DNA of 64,000 bases, from the NCBI RefSeq assembly GCF_005844085.1, contig NZ_VCDI01000003.1, positions 582,374-646,373 of the forward strand. Reading direction: 5' to 3'. Made by a program: the position numbers and the translations under genes. Of this stretch, positions 7,437 to 18,637 are shown piece by piece (the stretch's first letter is position 1; the number at the start of each line of letters is the position of its first letter). Source of the stretch: Lichenicoccus roseus. GTDB taxonomy: Bacteria > Pseudomonadota > Alphaproteobacteria > Acetobacterales > Acetobacteraceae. The notes under the pieces are model-generated. The model was not told the DNA's origin. It did not search any database and saw nothing but the letters and a program-made list of their open reading frames with translations.

Positions 7437-9394
7437 CAGCGGAAAACCAGGAACGTCGAGATCAGCACGACCAGTCCGATCAGCATGGTGAAGGCATAGA
7501 CGGCGATCGACCCGGTCTGCACCCGCACGAGCTGCATCGACCCTCCCGATGTCAGGCGGCCGATCCCGTCCGGTACGCCCTCGGCGATATCCTCCTCGCC
7601 GACATGCCAGAACAGCCGGGCGATCGCCTCGTAGGGGCGCACGAATATGCGGTCGTACAGCTCGTCGAAATACCACTTGTTGAGCAGGAATCGGTACAGG
7701 CTGCCGTATTGCGTCGCCAACCGGGCAGGCAGCTCCGGCTTCGCCACGTAGGCGTAGTAGGACGTCGCCGCACCAAGCAGCGCCAGCACCGTCGGCACCA
7801 GGGTTATCAGCACCGGCACCTGCTCCAGCGACGCCAGCACCGCGTTGCCGGGCGCCGTAAAGATCGCGCCGTTCCAGAACCCCGCCTGACGGCCTCCGAT
7901 GAACCAGGGCGCGAACGCCGCTCCCGCGAATGCGGCGCCGATCGCCAGTACCACCAGCGGCCCGAGGATGACTGGCCCGCTCTCGTGCGCGTGCTCGGCG
8001 AGTTGCGCATCCCGCGGCTTGCCGTGGAACACCAGGAAAAGCAGCCGCCCGCTGTACAGCGCGGTCAGGAAGGCGGTCAGCGAGCCCAGCAGCCAGCCGT
8101 AGTAGCCGGGTCCGGTACCGGCGATGAAGGTCGCGTCGATGATGGCATCCTTCGACCACCAGCCTGCAAACGGCGGGATGCCCGCCAGCGCCAGCGAGCC
8201 GATCCACATCACCGCGCAGGTCACCGGCAGCTTCCGCGCCAGGCCGCCCATCTTGAACATGTCCTGCTCGTCATGCAGGGCATGGATCACCGAGCCCGCG
8301 CCCAGGAACAGCAGCGCCTTGAAGAAGGCATGCGTCGTCAGGTGGAACATGCCGGCCTGGTAGACGCCGACGCCACAGGCCATGAACATGTAGCCGAGCT
8401 GCGAGCAGGTCGAGTATGCGATGGTGCGCTTGATGTCCGGCTGCACCAGCCCGACGGTGGCGGCAAAGAAGCAGGTCGAGGCGCCGATCAAGACCACCAG
8501 GTCCTTCGTCACCGGCGCGAACTCGATCAGCGGCGACATCCGTGCCAGCAGGAACACGCCCGCGGTCACCATGGTCGCGGCATGGATCAGGGCGGAGACC
8601 GGCGTCGGCCCCTCCATCGCATCCGGCAGCCAGGTATGGAAGAACAGCTGTGCCGACTTGCCCATCGCGCCGATGAACAGCAGCACGCCGATCACCTCGT
8701 ACGCGCGCATGTCGGTGCCGAACAGATGGTACATGGCAGCCTGGTGATCGGGCACCAGCGCGAAGATGTTGTCGTAGCTGACCGTTCCGAACAGCGCGAA
8801 CAGCAGCGCGATGCCGACCATGAAGAACAGGTCCGCCACCCGGTTGACCACGAATGCCTTGATCGCGGCGGCGTTGGCGCTCGGACGGTCGTACCAGTAG
8901 CCGATCAGCAGGTAGCTCGCGAGGCCGACGCCTTCCCAGCCGAAGAACAGCTGGATCAGGTTGTCGGAGCTCACCAGCATCAGCATGGCGAAGGTGAACA
9001 GCGACAGATACGCGAAGAACCGCGAGACCGGGTTCGTCTCATGGCTCATGTAGCCGATGCTGTAGATGTGGATCAGCGTCGAGACCAGGGTGACCATCGC
9101 CACCATCTCGACCGACAGCATGTCGAACCGCAGCGTCCAGGGCGCCCGGAAGCCGCCGGCCTGGATCCAGTCGGACACCGGCACCGCCAGGGTCGGCGAG
9201 CCCTGCGACAACGCCCCGGACAGGGCGCCGAGACCGCAGACGGTGGCCAGCACCATCAGCCCGACGCTGACCGCGCGGGCGCCACGATCGCCGATGCTTG
9301 GCCCGAACAATCCGGCCCCGAACAGGCCGGCAATGATCGCGCCGAACAGCGGCGCAAAGACCGCGACGGTAAACAGGGAAGACGCGCCGATCAT
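7436..9394 (-). CDS. nuoL: NADH-quinone oxidoreductase subunit L
   Basis: Distal antiporter-like pump of complex I, 652 residues. Visible are the N-terminal helices, SIGYMSHETNPVSRFFAYLSLFTFAML, LFFGWEGVGLASYLLIGYWY, the channel motif KSAQLFFHTWLPDAMEGPTPVSALIHAATMVTAG, IAYSTCSQLGYMF, and the C-terminal part (LLNKWYFDELYDRIFVRP) leading to the long lateral helix that in known structures lies along NuoM and NuoN. The long lateral-helix region is present even though no nuoM is encoded nearby. It starts with ATG 1 base after the nuoK stop. Confidence 0.98.
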   Translation of the reverse strand: MIGASSLFTVAVFAPLFGAIIAGLFGAGLFGPSIGDRGARAVSVGLMVLATVCGLGALSGALSQGSPTLAVPVSDWIQAGGFRAPWTLRFDMLSVEMVAMVTLVSTLIHIYSIGYMSHETNPVSRFFAYLSLFTFAMLMLVSSDNLIQLFFGWEGVGLASYLLIGYWYDRPSANAAAIKAFVVNRVADLFFMVGIALLFALFGTVSYDNIFALVPDHQAAMYHLFGTDMRAYEVIGVLLFIGAMGKSAQLFFHTWLPDAMEGPTPVSALIHAATMVTAGVFLLARMSPLIEFAPVTKDLVVLIGASTCFFAATVGLVQPDIKRTIAYSTCSQLGYMFMACGVGVYQAGMFHLTTHAFFKALLFLGAGSVIHALHDEQDMFKMGGLARKLPVTCAVMWIGSLALAGIPPFAGWWSKDAIIDATFIAGTGPGYYGWLLGSLTAFLTALYSGRLLFLVFHGKPRDAQLAEHAHESGPVILGPLVVLAIGAAFAGAAFAPWFIGGRQAGFWNGAIFTAPGNAVLASLEQVPVLITLVPTVLALLGAATSYYAYVAKPELPARLATQYGSLYRFLLNKWYFDELYDRIFVRPYEAIARLFWHVGEEDIAEGVPDGIGRLTSGGSMQLVRVQTGSIAVYAFTMLIGLVVLISTFLVFR

Positions 9395-9395
9395 C

Positions 9396-9719
9396 TCAGC
9401 CCTTCATCAAGGTCACGTCCTCGACCTGGATCGAGCCGCGGTTACGGAAATAGACGGTGACGATGGCGAGCCCGATCGCCGCCTCGGCGGCGGCCACGGT
9501 CAGCACGAACAGCGTGAACACCTGCCCGGAAAGATCGCCGAGCGCCGAGGAGAACGCCACCAGGTTGATCTCGCCGGCGAGCAGAATCAGCTCGATCGAC
9601 ATCATGATGGTGATGACGTTCTTGCGGTTCAGGAAGATGCCGAACACGCCCAGCACCAGCAGTGCCGCGCTTACGGTGAGATACGGGCCGAGGCCCACGT
9701 TGGCGATCCCAGGCAGCAC
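9396..9719 (-). CDS. nuoK: NADH-quinone oxidoreductase subunit K
   Basis: Small membrane subunit of complex I with three transmembrane helices, 107 residues. The family core is clear: [48 protein letters not shown], including the membrane glutamate of SIELILLA, and [17 protein letters not shown] with the second conserved Glu. No ATG precedes the core in frame at a sensible distance. The GTG at 9719, 4 bases after the nuoJ stop, gives the right length. It ends 1 base before nuoL. Confidence 0.95.
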   Translation of the reverse strand: MLPGIANVGLGPYLTVSAALLVLGVFGIFLNRKNVITIMMSIELILLAGEINLVAFSSALGDLSGQVFTLFVLTVAAAEAAIGLAIVTVYFRNRGSIQVEDVTLMKG

Positions 9720-9723
9720 CGGC

Positions 9724-10428
9724 CTAGCCCTCCCGGTCCGGACTGTTCTCGATGACCAGGGCCGGCCTGCTAACCGGCTTCTCCGCCGACTTGCCGATCG
9801 GGCGCCGGAACCCGCCATTGCCGGTGGTGCTCTCGCCCAGCCCCAGCGTCATCATCTGGAGCGTATCGGCCGGCACCCGCGCATGCTGAACCGCCACGTC
9901 CTGGCGTTTTGCGCTCGGCCGGTCACGCAGCGTCAGTACGATGGCGCCGATCATCGCCACCAGCAGCACCAGCCCGCACGCCTGGAACAGGAACACGTAG
10001 TGGGTATAGATCAGCTCGCCCAGCGCCTCGGTATTGCTGCTCGCCCCCGGCACCCTCGCATGCGGCAGGTCGCGCACGTTCGGCGCGATCCGCCAGGCGC
10101 TGGCGCTCAGCGCCAGCTCGACGAACAGAACCAGGCCGACCGCGGCCCCCACCGGGAAGTAGCGTTGCAGGCCCTCGCGCAACTGCGAGAAATTGACGTC
10201 GAGCATCATGACGACGAACAGGAACAGCACCGCGACCGCACCGACATAGGCGATCACCAGGATCATCGCCAGGAACTCGGCGCCGGCGATCAGGAACAGC
10301 CCGGCGGCATTGAAGAACGCCAGGATCAGGAACAGCACCGAGTGCACCGGATTGCGGGCGCTCACCACCATCACCGCGGAGCCGATCAGCACCACGGCGA
10401 AGAACCAGAAGACGATCTGCGTGATCAT
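9724..10428 (-). CDS. nuoJ: NADH-quinone oxidoreductase subunit J
   Basis: Membrane subunit of complex I, 234 residues. The N-terminal half holds the family helices, including [54 protein letters not shown] with the pi-bulge region of TM3. [29 protein letters not shown]-type sequence follows, then a polar C-terminal tail of about 45 residues (ends [10 protein letters not shown]). The ATG at 10428 overlaps the nuoI stop as ATGA, which fixes the start. Confidence 0.96.
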   Translation of the reverse strand: MITQIVFWFFAVVLIGSAVMVVSARNPVHSVLFLILAFFNAAGLFLIAGAEFLAMILVIAYVGAVAVLFLFVVMMLDVNFSQLREGLQRYFPVGAAVGLVLFVELALSASAWRIAPNVRDLPHARVPGASSNTEALGELIYTHYVFLFQACGLVLLVAMIGAIVLTLRDRPSAKRQDVAVQHARVPADTLQMMTLGLGESTTGNGGFRRPIGKSAEKPVSRPALVIENSPDREG

Positions 10429-10913
10429 CGGTACGGCGCGTCCTGCTCGAGCCGGCGTGCCAGCACGCTCTCCCAGCGATCGCCGTTCGCGAGCAGCTTG
10501 TCCTTGTTGTACATCAGCTCCTCGCGCGTCTCGGTGGCGAACTCGTAGTTCGGCCCCTCGACGATGGCGTCCACCGGGCAGGCTTCCTCGCACAGGCCAC
10601 AATAGATGCACTTGGTCATGTCGATGTCGTAGCGCGTGGTGCGCCGGCTGCCATCCTCGCGCGGCTCCGCCTCGATGGTGATCGCCTCAGCCGGGCACGC
10701 CGCCTCGCACAGCTTGCAGGCGATGCAGCGCTCCTCGCCGTTCGGGTAGCGGCGCAGCGCGTGCTCGCCCCTGAAGCGCGGCGAGAGAGAGCCTTTCTCG
10801 TTCGGGTAGTTCAGCGTCGCCTTCGGTTTGAACATGTAGCGCAGCGTGACCCCCATGCCGGAGATCAGCTCCGTCAGCAGGAAGCCGCGCGCGGTGCGAT
10901 CGAGGAACGCCAT
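10425..10913 (-). CDS. nuoI: NADH-quinone oxidoreductase subunit I
   Basis: Ferredoxin-like subunit carrying two [4Fe-4S] clusters (N6a and N6b) that pass electrons towards NuoB. The 162 residues contain [12 protein letters not shown] and [16 protein letters not shown], each CxxCxxCxxxCP, preceded by [21 protein letters not shown], which is well conserved. The ATG at 10913 follows nuoH by 22 bases. It depends on iron-sulfur assembly, for which the SUF operon lies 25 kb away in this window. Confidence 0.97.
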   Translation of the reverse strand: MAFLDRTARGFLLTELISGMGVTLRYMFKPKATLNYPNEKGSLSPRFRGEHALRRYPNGEERCIACKLCEAACPAEAITIEAEPREDGSRRTTRYDIDMTKCIYCGLCEEACPVDAIVEGPNYEFATETREELMYNKDKLLANGDRWESVLARRLEQDAPYR

Positions 10914-10935
10914 GATCTTTTTCTCTCCGGCCCCT

Positions 10936-11958
10936 TCAGGAGCCGCTATGGGGCAATAGCCCCGTCGCCATCAGGAAGCCCGCGGTCAGCACCATCCAGA
11001 GCAGTGAGAACGGCAGGAACACCTTCCAGCCGAGCCGCATGAGCTGGTCGTAGCGGTAGCGCGGGAATGTGCCGCGTACCCAGATGAACACGAACAGCAC
11101 GAACAGGATCTTGGCGATGAACCAGATCGGTCCGGGGATCCAGGTGAACGGCGCGATCCCCACCGGCGGCAGCCAGCCACCGAGGAACAGGATGGTGGTC
11201 ATCCCGCTCATCAGGAACATGTTGGCGTATTCGCCCAGGAAGAACAGCCCGAACGACAACGAGCTGTATTCCACGAAGAATCCAGCCACCAGTTCACTCT
11301 CGCCTTCCGGCAGGTCGAACGGCGCCCGGTTGGTCTCGGCCAGGGCCGAGATGAAGAACACGACGAACATCGGGAACATCGGCAGCGCGAACCAGACATG
11401 CCGCTGCGCCAGCACGATGTCGTTGAGGTTCAGGCTGCCGACCGCAAGCAGCACCGACACCATGACCAGCCCGATCGAGACCTCATAGCTGACCATCTGC
11501 GCCGCCGAGCGCAGGCCGCCCATGAAGGCGTACTTCGAGTTGCTGGCCCACCCGGCGATGAGGATGCCGTAGACGCCCAGCGAGGAGATCGCGAACAGGT
11601 ACAGGATGCCGACATTGATGTCCGCCACCGCCCAGTGGTTGTTGGTCGGGATCACTGCCCACGCCATCATCGCCAGGCCGAAGGTCAGCACCGGCGCCAG
11701 CAGGAACAGTGCCCGGTTGGCCCCGGACGGGATGATGGTCTCCTTGGTGATCATCTTGATGGCGTCGGCAAACGCCTGCAGCAGCCCGAACGGCCCCACC
11801 GTGTTGGGTCCCTTGCGAAGCTGGATCGCCGCTAGCACCTTGCGCTCGGCATAGGTCAGGTAGGCCACACCGACCAGCAGCGGCACCAGCATCGCCAGCG
11901 CTTCCAGCACCGTCAGGATGATCAGCCCAAGGGTCGTGTCGAGGAAGAAGTGCTGCAC
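10936..11958 (-). CDS. nuoH: NADH-quinone oxidoreductase subunit H
   Basis: Membrane subunit that forms the quinone-binding chamber together with NuoB and NuoD. The 340 residues show [38 protein letters not shown], the E-channel loop [29 protein letters not shown], and [23 protein letters not shown] place the start at GTG 11958, 5 bases after the nuoG stop; an ATG further upstream would overlap nuoG by about 45 bases without conserved residues. Length matches the family (about 325-345). Confidence 0.95.
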   Translation of the reverse strand: MQHFFLDTTLGLIILTVLEALAMLVPLLVGVAYLTYAERKVLAAIQLRKGPNTVGPFGLLQAFADAIKMITKETIIPSGANRALFLLAPVLTFGLAMMAWAVIPTNNHWAVADINVGILYLFAISSLGVYGILIAGWASNSKYAFMGGLRSAAQMVSYEVSIGLVMVSVLLAVGSLNLNDIVLAQRHVWFALPMFPMFVVFFISALAETNRAPFDLPEGESELVAGFFVEYSSLSFGLFFLGEYANMFLMSGMTTILFLGGWLPPVGIAPFTWIPGPIWFIAKILFVLFVFIWVRGTFPRYRYDQLMRLGWKVFLPFSLLWMVLTAGFLMATGLLPHSGS

Positions 11959-11963
11959 CTCGC

Positions 11964-14021
11964 CTACTCCGCCGCCTGCACGACCGGCTGGGTATAGACC
12001 CGCGAACACTCCTGCATGGTCGGGCTGGCCCGGCTGATCGCATTGGTCAGGTAGTAGTCGCCGATGCCCGGTGCGAACGCCGCATTGCCAAGCGCCGCCA
12101 CATCGCCGGCCGGCCCACTCCGATCGCCGGACCCAAAACGCGGCAAGCCCTGCACCCCGAACACCGGATTGACCTCCGTCAGCCGCGCCCGCACCGCATC
12201 CAGGTTGTCATACGGCAGGGTCATCCCGATGACCTCGGAGAACGCCCGGATGATCCGCCAATCTTCCTTGGCCTCGCCCGGCGGCATGATCGCCTGGAAC
12301 GCCCTCTGAACGCGCCCTTCGGTGTTCACGTAGGTGCCCGGCTTCTCGGCATAGGTGGCACCCGGCAGAATGACGTCGGCGCGCGACGCGCCGGCATCGC
12401 CATGATGCCCTTGGTAGATCACGAAGGTGTCCGGGCCGATCCGCGCCGGATGGAACTCGTCGGCGCCGAGCAGCCACAGCACGTCGACCCCGCCGCTCAT
12501 CATCCCGGCCACCGACCGGCCGCCACGCCCGGGCAGGAACCCGATATCCAGCGCCGCAACCCGCGACGCCGCATGATGCAGCACGTTGAAGCCATGCCAA
12601 TCGTCCGCCAGTGCGCCGACCGACTCGGCCAGCTTCCAGCACGCCGCCAGTACCGCGGCGCCGTCGTCGCGCGCCAGCGCCGCCTGGCCGACGACGATCA
12701 TCGGGCGCTTTGCCGACTTCAGCACCTCGGCAAAGGCAAGCCCGCCCTCCAGCAGCCCAGTCAGCGCTGCAGGCCGGTCCCCGATGATCTCCGCCCCATA
12801 GGTCAGGTCGGCGGTCGGATGCCCGATCACCCCGATCGGGTAGCGCCCCGCCAGATAGCGCTTGCGTATGCGGGCGTTGAGCACCGGCGCCTCGTGGCGC
12901 GGATCGCAGCCGACCAGCAGCAGCGCGTCGCTCTCCTCGATGCCGGCGATGCTGGTGTTGAAGGTGTAGAACTCGCGCCGCGTGGTGTCGTAGCGCGCGC
13001 CGTCCTGCCGGCAATCGAGGTTCGGCGACCCCAGCGAGACCATCAGGTCGCGAAGCGCCACCATGCTCTCGGCATCGCACAGGTCGCCGGCGATCGCCCC
13101 GATGCGATCCCCGTGCACACCCTGCAACCCATGCGCGATCGCCACGAACGCATCCTGCCAACGCGCCGGCTGCAGCTTGCCGTGCGCCCGCACCCAGGGC
13201 TGGTCCAGGCGCCTGCGCCGGAACCCGTCGAACGAGAAGCGGCCCTTGTCGGCCATCCACTCCTCATTCACCTCGTCGTTGGTGCGCGGCAGGATGCGCA
13301 GCACCTCGGCGCCGCGGGCATGGATGCTGATGTTGGTGCCGACCGCATCCATCACGTCGATGCTGTCGGAACGCTTCAGCTCCCACGGCCGCGCCATGAA
13401 GGCGTAGGGCTTCGACGTCAGCGCCCCGACCGGGCAGATGTCGATCAGGTTGCCGGACAATTCCGACGTCAGCGCCTTCTCGACATAGGTGCCGATTTCC
13501 ATGTTCTCGCCGCGCGAAGTCGCCCCGAGCTCTGGCACGCCTGCAACCTCGGTCGCGAAGCGCACGCAGCGCGTGCACTGGATGCAACGGGTCATCACCG
13601 TCTTGACCAGCGGACCGAGGTACTTGTCCTTCACCGCCCGCTTGTTCTCGGCATAGCGCGAATGATCGGCGCCATACGAATACGCCTGGTCCTGCAGGTC
13701 GCATTCGCCTCCCTGGTCGCAGATCGGACAGTCAAGCGGATGGTTGATCAACAGGAATTCCATCACCGCGCGACGCGCCTTGCGCACCACCGCGGTGTCG
13801 GTCTTCACCACCATGCCGTCCATCACGGGATAGCCGCAGGATGCCACCGGCTTCGGCGCCTTTTCCACCTCGACCAGGCACATCCGGCAGTTGCCGGCGA
13901 TCGACAGCCGCTCGTGATAGCAGAAGCGCGGGATCTCCTTGCCCGCCGCCTCGCAGGCCTGCAGCACCGAGGAGCCGTTGGCGACCTCGACCTGGATGCC
14001 GTCGACGGTAACGCGTGCCAT
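11964..14021 (-). CDS. nuoG: NADH-quinone oxidoreductase subunit G
   Basis: Large peripheral Fe-S subunit, 685 residues. The N-terminal [2Fe-2S] ferredoxin domain carries [15 protein letters not shown] and SCGYP. The His/Cys cluster motif is [17 protein letters not shown], and the [4Fe-4S] motif is [16 protein letters not shown] with the later [15 protein letters not shown] molybdopterin-oxidoreductase-like domain without obvious cofactor role fills the rest. The additional N7 cluster motif of E. coli-type NuoG is not evident, as is normal in this class. The ATG at 14021 follows nuoF by 6 bases. Confidence 0.97.
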   Translation of the reverse strand: MARVTVDGIQVEVANGSSVLQACEAAGKEIPRFCYHERLSIAGNCRMCLVEVEKAPKPVASCGYPVMDGMVVKTDTAVVRKARRAVMEFLLINHPLDCPICDQGGECDLQDQAYSYGADHSRYAENKRAVKDKYLGPLVKTVMTRCIQCTRCVRFATEVAGVPELGATSRGENMEIGTYVEKALTSELSGNLIDICPVGALTSKPYAFMARPWELKRSDSIDVMDAVGTNISIHARGAEVLRILPRTNDEVNEEWMADKGRFSFDGFRRRRLDQPWVRAHGKLQPARWQDAFVAIAHGLQGVHGDRIGAIAGDLCDAESMVALRDLMVSLGSPNLDCRQDGARYDTTRREFYTFNTSIAGIEESDALLLVGCDPRHEAPVLNARIRKRYLAGRYPIGVIGHPTADLTYGAEIIGDRPAALTGLLEGGLAFAEVLKSAKRPMIVVGQAALARDDGAAVLAACWKLAESVGALADDWHGFNVLHHAASRVAALDIGFLPGRGGRSVAGMMSGGVDVLWLLGADEFHPARIGPDTFVIYQGHHGDAGASRADVILPGATYAEKPGTYVNTEGRVQRAFQAIMPPGEAKEDWRIIRAFSEVIGMTLPYDNLDAVRARLTEVNPVFGVQGLPRFGSGDRSGPAGDVAALGNAAFAPGIGDYYLTNAISRASPTMQECSRVYTQPVVQAAE

Positions 14022-14027
14022 CGTCCT

Positions 14028-15380
14028 CTACTCCGCCGCGACCGGGAGCGTATTGCCCGGTATGTTGCTCGGCGTCGGCGCCAGGCCAGCCCCCTTCACG
14101 CCGCTCGGGTGCGCCGCCTTGTAGGCCGCGATGCGCTCCTCCATCACCGGCCGGAAATGGCGGATCAGGCCCTGGATCGGCCAGGCCGCCGCATCGCCCA
14201 GCGCGCAGATGGTATGTCCCTCGACCTGACGGGTGACCTGCTCGAGCATGTCGATCTCCTCGATCTCGGCACGCCCCTTCACCATGCGGTCCATCACCCG
14301 CATCATCCAGCCGGTACCTTCGCGGCAGGGCGTGCACTGGCCGCAGCTCTCGTGCTTGAAGAAGCGGGCAAACCGCGCGATCGCCTCGACCACATCCGTG
14401 CTGCGGTCCATCACGATCATCGCCGCCGTGCCCAGACCCGAACGCTCGGCTCGCAGCGCGTCGAAATCCATCAGCACGGTATCGCAGGTCGCCTTCGGCA
14501 GGATCGGCACCGAGCAGCCACCCGGGATCACCGCCAGCAGATTATCCCAGCCGCCGCGCACGCCGCCCGCATGACGCTCGATGATCTCGCGCATCGGCAG
14601 GCCGAGTTCCTCTTCCACCACGCAAGGCCGGTTCACGTGCCCGGAGATCGCGAACAGCTTGGTGCCGACATTGTTCGGCCGCCCGAAGCTCGAGAACCAC
14701 GCCCCACCGCGACGCAGGATGGTCGACGCCACCGCAATGCTCTCAACGTTGTTCACGGTGGTCGGGCAGCCATACAGCCCCATCGCCGCCGGAAATGGCG
14801 GCTTCATACGCGGCAGGCCCTTCTTGCCCTCGAGGCTCTCCAGCAGCGCGGTCTCCTCGCCGCAGATGTATGCGCCGGCGCCGCGATGGATAAAGAAGTC
14901 GAAATCCCAGCCCGACCCGCAGGCATTCCGCCCGATCAGCCCCGCTTCATACGCCTCATCGATCGCCACCTGCAGGTTGCGGCTCTCGTTGTAGTATTCG
15001 CCGCGGATGTAGATGTACGCGGTATGCGCACCCATCGCGAACGAGGCGATCAGCGCGCTCTCGATCAGCTTGTGCGGCTCGTGCCGGATGATCTCGCGAT
15101 CCTTGCAGGTGCCGGGCTCGCTCTCGTCGCCGTTGATGACGAGATAATGCGGACGGCCATCCGACACCTTCGGCATGAACGACCACTTCAACCCGGTCGG
15201 AAAGCCCGCCCCGCCCCGCCCGCGAAGGTTGGACGCTTTCATCTCGGCAACGATCCCGTCCCGCCCGCGCGCAAGGATGGCGGCAGTGCCATCCCAGTCC
15301 CCGCGTTTGCGTGCACCTGCCAGCCGGAAATCCTCCCGGCCGTAGATGTTGGTGAAGATGCGGTCCTTGTCGCTAAGCAT
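14028..15380 (-). CDS. nuoF: NADH-quinone oxidoreductase subunit F
   Basis: NADH- and FMN-binding subunit, the electron entry point of complex I, 450 residues. NADH/FMN motifs are seen: [35 protein letters not shown], and [20 protein letters not shown]. The C-terminal [4Fe-4S] (N3) ligands lie in [16 protein letters not shown] with the distant [11 protein letters not shown] cysteine. The ATG at 15380 follows nuoE by 11 bases. Length and motifs are canonical. Confidence 0.98.
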   Translation of the reverse strand: MLSDKDRIFTNIYGREDFRLAGARKRGDWDGTAAILARGRDGIVAEMKASNLRGRGGAGFPTGLKWSFMPKVSDGRPHYLVINGDESEPGTCKDREIIRHEPHKLIESALIASFAMGAHTAYIYIRGEYYNESRNLQVAIDEAYEAGLIGRNACGSGWDFDFFIHRGAGAYICGEETALLESLEGKKGLPRMKPPFPAAMGLYGCPTTVNNVESIAVASTILRRGGAWFSSFGRPNNVGTKLFAISGHVNRPCVVEEELGLPMREIIERHAGGVRGGWDNLLAVIPGGCSVPILPKATCDTVLMDFDALRAERSGLGTAAMIVMDRSTDVVEAIARFARFFKHESCGQCTPCREGTGWMMRVMDRMVKGRAEIEEIDMLEQVTRQVEGHTICALGDAAAWPIQGLIRHFRPVMEERIAAYKAAHPSGVKGAGLAPTPSNIPGNTLPVAAE

Positions 15381-15391
15381 TCGAGGTTTCC

Positions 15392-16126
15392 TCAGGCCTC
15401 CGGGCCGTGCGGGTCCGGAGCGCCATGGTCGTCGTGTCCCGCAACGGCCGGCTCTCGAGCCGGCACATCAAGCAGGGTAGTGCGGCCGCCGATCGGCTCC
15501 GAGCCGAAGCGGTCGATGGTGGAGCCAGGCGGCGGCACATCGCCCCGCCGTAGTGCCTCGATCAGCGCCACCGTGCGCGGACCGTCGAGATCCTCGTAGT
15601 AATCGTCGTTGACCTGCAGGATCGGCGCGTTCACGCAGGCGCCCAGGCATTCCACCTCGGTCATCGTGAACAGCCCATCCGCCGACATCTCCTCCCAGTT
15701 CCGCACACCAGCCGCCTGTTTCACCGCAGCCACCACATCCGCGGAGCCGCGCAGCCAGCACGGCGTGGTGGTGCAGACCTGCAGGTGATAGCGGCCGACC
15801 GGCTTGCGGTTGAACATCAGGTAGAAGGTCGCGACCTCATACACGCGGATCGGCGCCATGCCGAGACGCGCAGCGATGATGTCCATCGCCACCTTCGGAA
15901 TCCAGGCGCTACCGGTGTGCCGGCCCATCTGCTTCTGCGCGATGAACAGCATCGGCATCACCGCGCTTGCCTGCTTGCCCTCCGGATATTTGGCGAGAGC
16001 CGTCGCGATCTGCGCCTCGCTATCCTCGTCGAAGGCGAAGTGGGACGGCTGTTCCGACGCACCATCGTGCGGGACATGCCCCGGCGTGCCGTGGCCGATA
16101 TTCTCTGCCGAAAAATGCCCGGACAT
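15392..16126 (-). CDS. nuoE: NADH-quinone oxidoreductase subunit E
   Basis: Thioredoxin-fold subunit carrying the [2Fe-2S] N1a cluster, 244 residues. Ligand cysteines are seen in [10 protein letters not shown] and [10 protein letters not shown]. The helical N-terminal part ([36 protein letters not shown]) is typical. Both ends are extended: the first 25 residues and the last 40 or so, which are His/Asp/Pro-rich ([14 protein letters not shown]), are unlike E. coli NuoE; similar tails occur in alphaproteobacterial homologues. Starts with ATG 8 bases after nuoD. Confidence 0.97.
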   Translation of the reverse strand: MSGHFSAENIGHGTPGHVPHDGASEQPSHFAFDEDSEAQIATALAKYPEGKQASAVMPMLFIAQKQMGRHTGSAWIPKVAMDIIAARLGMAPIRVYEVATFYLMFNRKPVGRYHLQVCTTTPCWLRGSADVVAAVKQAAGVRNWEEMSADGLFTMTEVECLGACVNAPILQVNDDYYEDLDGPRTVALIEALRRGDVPPPGSTIDRFGSEPIGGRTTLLDVPAREPAVAGHDDHGAPDPHGPEA

Positions 16127-16134
16127 CGCGCCGC

Positions 16135-17391
16135 CTACCTGTCGATCTCGCCGAACACCAGGTCGATCGACCCGATGATCGCCACCGCGTCGGCGAGCAT
16201 GTGCCGCCGCGCCATCTCGTCCATCGCCTGCAGATGCGCGAACCCGGTCGGCCGGATCTTGCAGCGATACGGACGGTTGCTGCCATCCGCCACCAGATAG
16301 ACCGCGAACTCGCCCTTAGGGCTCTCCGTCGCGGTGTAGGTGGCACCCGGCGGCACGTGATAGCCCTCGGTGAACAGCTTGAAATGATGGATCAGCGCTT
16401 CCATCGACCGCTTCATCTCGCGGCGGCTCGGAGGTGAGATCTTAGTGTCCTGCACCTTGACCGGCCCGGGCTGCATCTGCGCCAGGCACTGCTTGACGAT
16501 CTTGACGCTCTCACGCATCTCGGCAACGCGTATCAGGTAGCGATCATAGCAGTCGCCGTTGCGTGTCACCGGAATGCCGAATTCGACGCGGTCGTAGGCA
16601 TCGTAAGGCTGCGAGCGACGCAAATCCCAAGGCACGCCGGACGCACGCAGGTTGGGTCCCGAGAATCCCCAAGCTAGCGCCTGTTCGGCGGTGAACACGC
16701 CGATGCCCACGGTACGCTGCTTCCAGATCCGGTTGCCGGTCAGCAACGCCTCGAGATCATCGACGAATTTCGGGAATTCCTCCGCCCAGGCCGCAATCCG
16801 GTCGGTCAGCCCAGCCGGCAGGTCGCGCGCCACACCGCCTGGCCGGAAATAGTTCGCATGATACCGCGCGCCGGACGCAGCCTCGTAGAACTCGAGCAGC
16901 TTTTCGCGCTCCTCGTAGCCCCACAGCGCCGGCGTCAGGGCACCGACATCGAGGCCGAACGAGGTCACGTTGAGCAGGTGGTTCAATACCCGGGTGATCT
17001 CGGCAAACATCGTGCGGATCCACTTGGCACGGATCGGTATGTCCAGGCCAAGCAGCTTCTCGGTCGCCAGCGCGAACGCCTGCTCCTCGCACATCGGCGA
17101 CACGTAATCGAGCCGATCGAAATACGGCAGCGCCTTCATGTAGGTCTTGTATTCGATCAGCTTCTCGGTGCCCCGGTGCAGCAGGCCGATATGCGGCACC
17201 GCCCGGGTCACCACTTCGCCGTCCATCTCCATCACCAGCCGCAGCACGCCGTGCGCGGAAGGATGCTGGGGACCGAAATTCAGCGAATGGCTGTCGATCT
17301 CGACCGTCTTGACCCGCTGGTCCTGCGGCACTGCCGGATGGCTAGGCTGCATGTTGTCCGGGATATCCTCCCGGAGAACGATATCGCTCAT
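16135..17391 (-). CDS. nuoD: NADH-quinone oxidoreductase subunit D
   Basis: 49-kDa subunit lining the quinone site with NuoB, related to NiFe-hydrogenase large subunits. The 418 residues contain [23 protein letters not shown] with the quinone-contacting His, [35 protein letters not shown], and the C-terminal DLVFGEIDR. NuoC and NuoD are separate genes, as usual in alphaproteobacteria, not the fused NuoCD of E. coli. The ATG at 17391 overlaps the nuoC stop as ATGA. Confidence 0.98.
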   Translation of the reverse strand: MSDIVLREDIPDNMQPSHPAVPQDQRVKTVEIDSHSLNFGPQHPSAHGVLRLVMEMDGEVVTRAVPHIGLLHRGTEKLIEYKTYMKALPYFDRLDYVSPMCEEQAFALATEKLLGLDIPIRAKWIRTMFAEITRVLNHLLNVTSFGLDVGALTPALWGYEEREKLLEFYEAASGARYHANYFRPGGVARDLPAGLTDRIAAWAEEFPKFVDDLEALLTGNRIWKQRTVGIGVFTAEQALAWGFSGPNLRASGVPWDLRRSQPYDAYDRVEFGIPVTRNGDCYDRYLIRVAEMRESVKIVKQCLAQMQPGPVKVQDTKISPPSRREMKRSMEALIHHFKLFTEGYHVPPGATYTATESPKGEFAVYLVADGSNRPYRCKIRPTGFAHLQAMDEMARRHMLADAVAIIGSIDLVFGEIDR

Positions 17392-18077
17392 CGCGTTTTC
17401 CCCGCGCCCGGAAGCGGATCCTGCCGCGTCTCGTGCGCCTTTTCGTCGCCGGGAAGCGTCAGCACGCCCTCCCAGGGCGACTCGAAATCGAAGTTGCGGA
17501 AGTCCTGGGTCAGCCGCACCGGCTCATACACGACCTGGCGGCGGTCGACGTCGTAGCGCACCTCGACATACCCGGTCAGCGGGAAGTCCTTGCGCAACGG
17601 ATGACCCTCGAACCCGTAGTCAGTCAGGATGCGGCGCAGATCCGGCTGGTCGGAGAACAGCACCCCGAACAGGTCGTAGCACTCGCGCTCCCACCAGGTC
17701 GCCGAGGGCCAGATCCGGTGCGCGGAAGGCACTGGCTGCGTCTCGTCGGTGCTGACGATCACCCGGATCCGCTGGTTCAGGGTCACCGACAGCAGGTTGT
17801 AGACAACCTCGAACCGCTCCGCGCGCTCCGGGAAATCGACCCCGCACAGATCCATCATCTGCTCGAAGCTGAACCGCGGATCGTCACGCAGCGTCGTCAT
17901 CACCGCGAGCAGCGACAGGCGGTCGGTCCGCAACACCAGTTCGCCCTGCTCGACGGCAGCCCCCTGAACACCAGGCAGCGAGGTGGCCAGCGTCACTGCC
18001 AGCGACCCGAGCCGCCCCACGCCATTCCAGGGCGTGCGTCGCGCGGGCACGGCGATGGCCGTCGCGGTCTCAGCCAC
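17388..18077 (-). CDS. nuoC: NADH-quinone oxidoreductase subunit C
   Basis: 30-kDa peripheral subunit of complex I, 229 residues, without cofactors. The core [22 protein letters not shown] and [49 protein letters not shown] is the family signature. It begins with GTG at 18077, overlapping the end of nuoB by 8 bases; no ATG is available before the core. The last 20 or so residues (Arg/Lys/Gly-rich) are variable. Confidence 0.96.
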   Translation of the reverse strand: MAETATAIAVPARRTPWNGVGRLGSLAVTLATSLPGVQGAAVEQGELVLRTDRLSLLAVMTTLRDDPRFSFEQMMDLCGVDFPERAERFEVVYNLLSVTLNQRIRVIVSTDETQPVPSAHRIWPSATWWERECYDLFGVLFSDQPDLRRILTDYGFEGHPLRKDFPLTGYVEVRYDVDRRQVVYEPVRLTQDFRNFDFESPWEGVLTLPGDEKAHETRQDPLPGAGKTR

Positions 18078-18630
18078 GCAGGATGGTCCCGGTGCGGCGG
18101 ATCTTCTTCTGCAGCTGGATGATGCCGTAGACCAGCGCCTCGGCCGTCGGCGGGCAGCCAGGCACGTATATGTCGACCGGCACGATGCGATCGCAGCCGC
18201 GCACCACCGAATAGCTGTAATGGTAGTAGCCGCCGCCGTTTGCGCAGGACCCCATGGAGATCACCCAGCGAGGCTCGGCCATCTGGTCGTAAACGCGACG
18301 CATGGCGGGCGCCATCTTGTTGGTCAGCGTGCCGGAGACGATCATCACATCCGCCTGGCGTGGCGATCCGCGCGGGATGATGCCGAAGCGATCGAGATCA
18401 TAGCGCGGCATGAAGGCGTGGATCATCTCCACCGCGCAGCAGGCGAGCCCGAACGAGAGCGGCCACAGGCTGCCGGTGCGCGCCCAGTTGACCAGTTTAT
18501 CCACGTTGGCGACGACGAAACCTTTCTCGGTGATCTCGCCGGTGATGCCGCGGATCACCGCATCCTGGCCCGGCCCAGGGGCCAGGGCCTCCCTGTTCCA
18601 GGCAGTCGTCGCCGAGAGCTCTGTGCTCAT
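18070..18630 (-). CDS. nuoB: NADH-quinone oxidoreductase subunit B
   Basis: PSST-type subunit carrying the terminal N2 [4Fe-4S] cluster next to the quinone site, 186 residues. Ligands are seen in [28 protein letters not shown] and [12 protein letters not shown] use the ATG at 18630 ([11 protein letters not shown]), 7 bases after the nuoA stop; the frame is open further upstream but would overlap nuoA. It ends inside the first codons of nuoC. Confidence 0.97.
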   Translation of the reverse strand: MSTELSATTAWNREALAPGPGQDAVIRGITGEITEKGFVVANVDKLVNWARTGSLWPLSFGLACCAVEMIHAFMPRYDLDRFGIIPRGSPRQADVMIVSGTLTNKMAPAMRRVYDQMAEPRWVISMGSCANGGGYYHYSYSVVRGCDRIVPVDIYVPGCPPTAEALVYGIIQLQKKIRRTGTILRG

Positions 18631-18637
18631 ACGTGGT

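Noticed and set aside
7437-8207. Open frame extending nuoN upstream by about 257 residues, suggesting a fused protein
   Set aside because: The extension is nuoL read in another frame on the same strand, Arg/Ala/Gly-rich and without family sequence; NuoN itself begins normally at 7436. It does not hide nuoM.
12402-15599. A 1065-residue open frame on the plus strand
   Set aside because: It runs antisense to nuoE, nuoF and nuoG, whose sequences and motifs are canonical. Long antisense frames are expected at this GC content.
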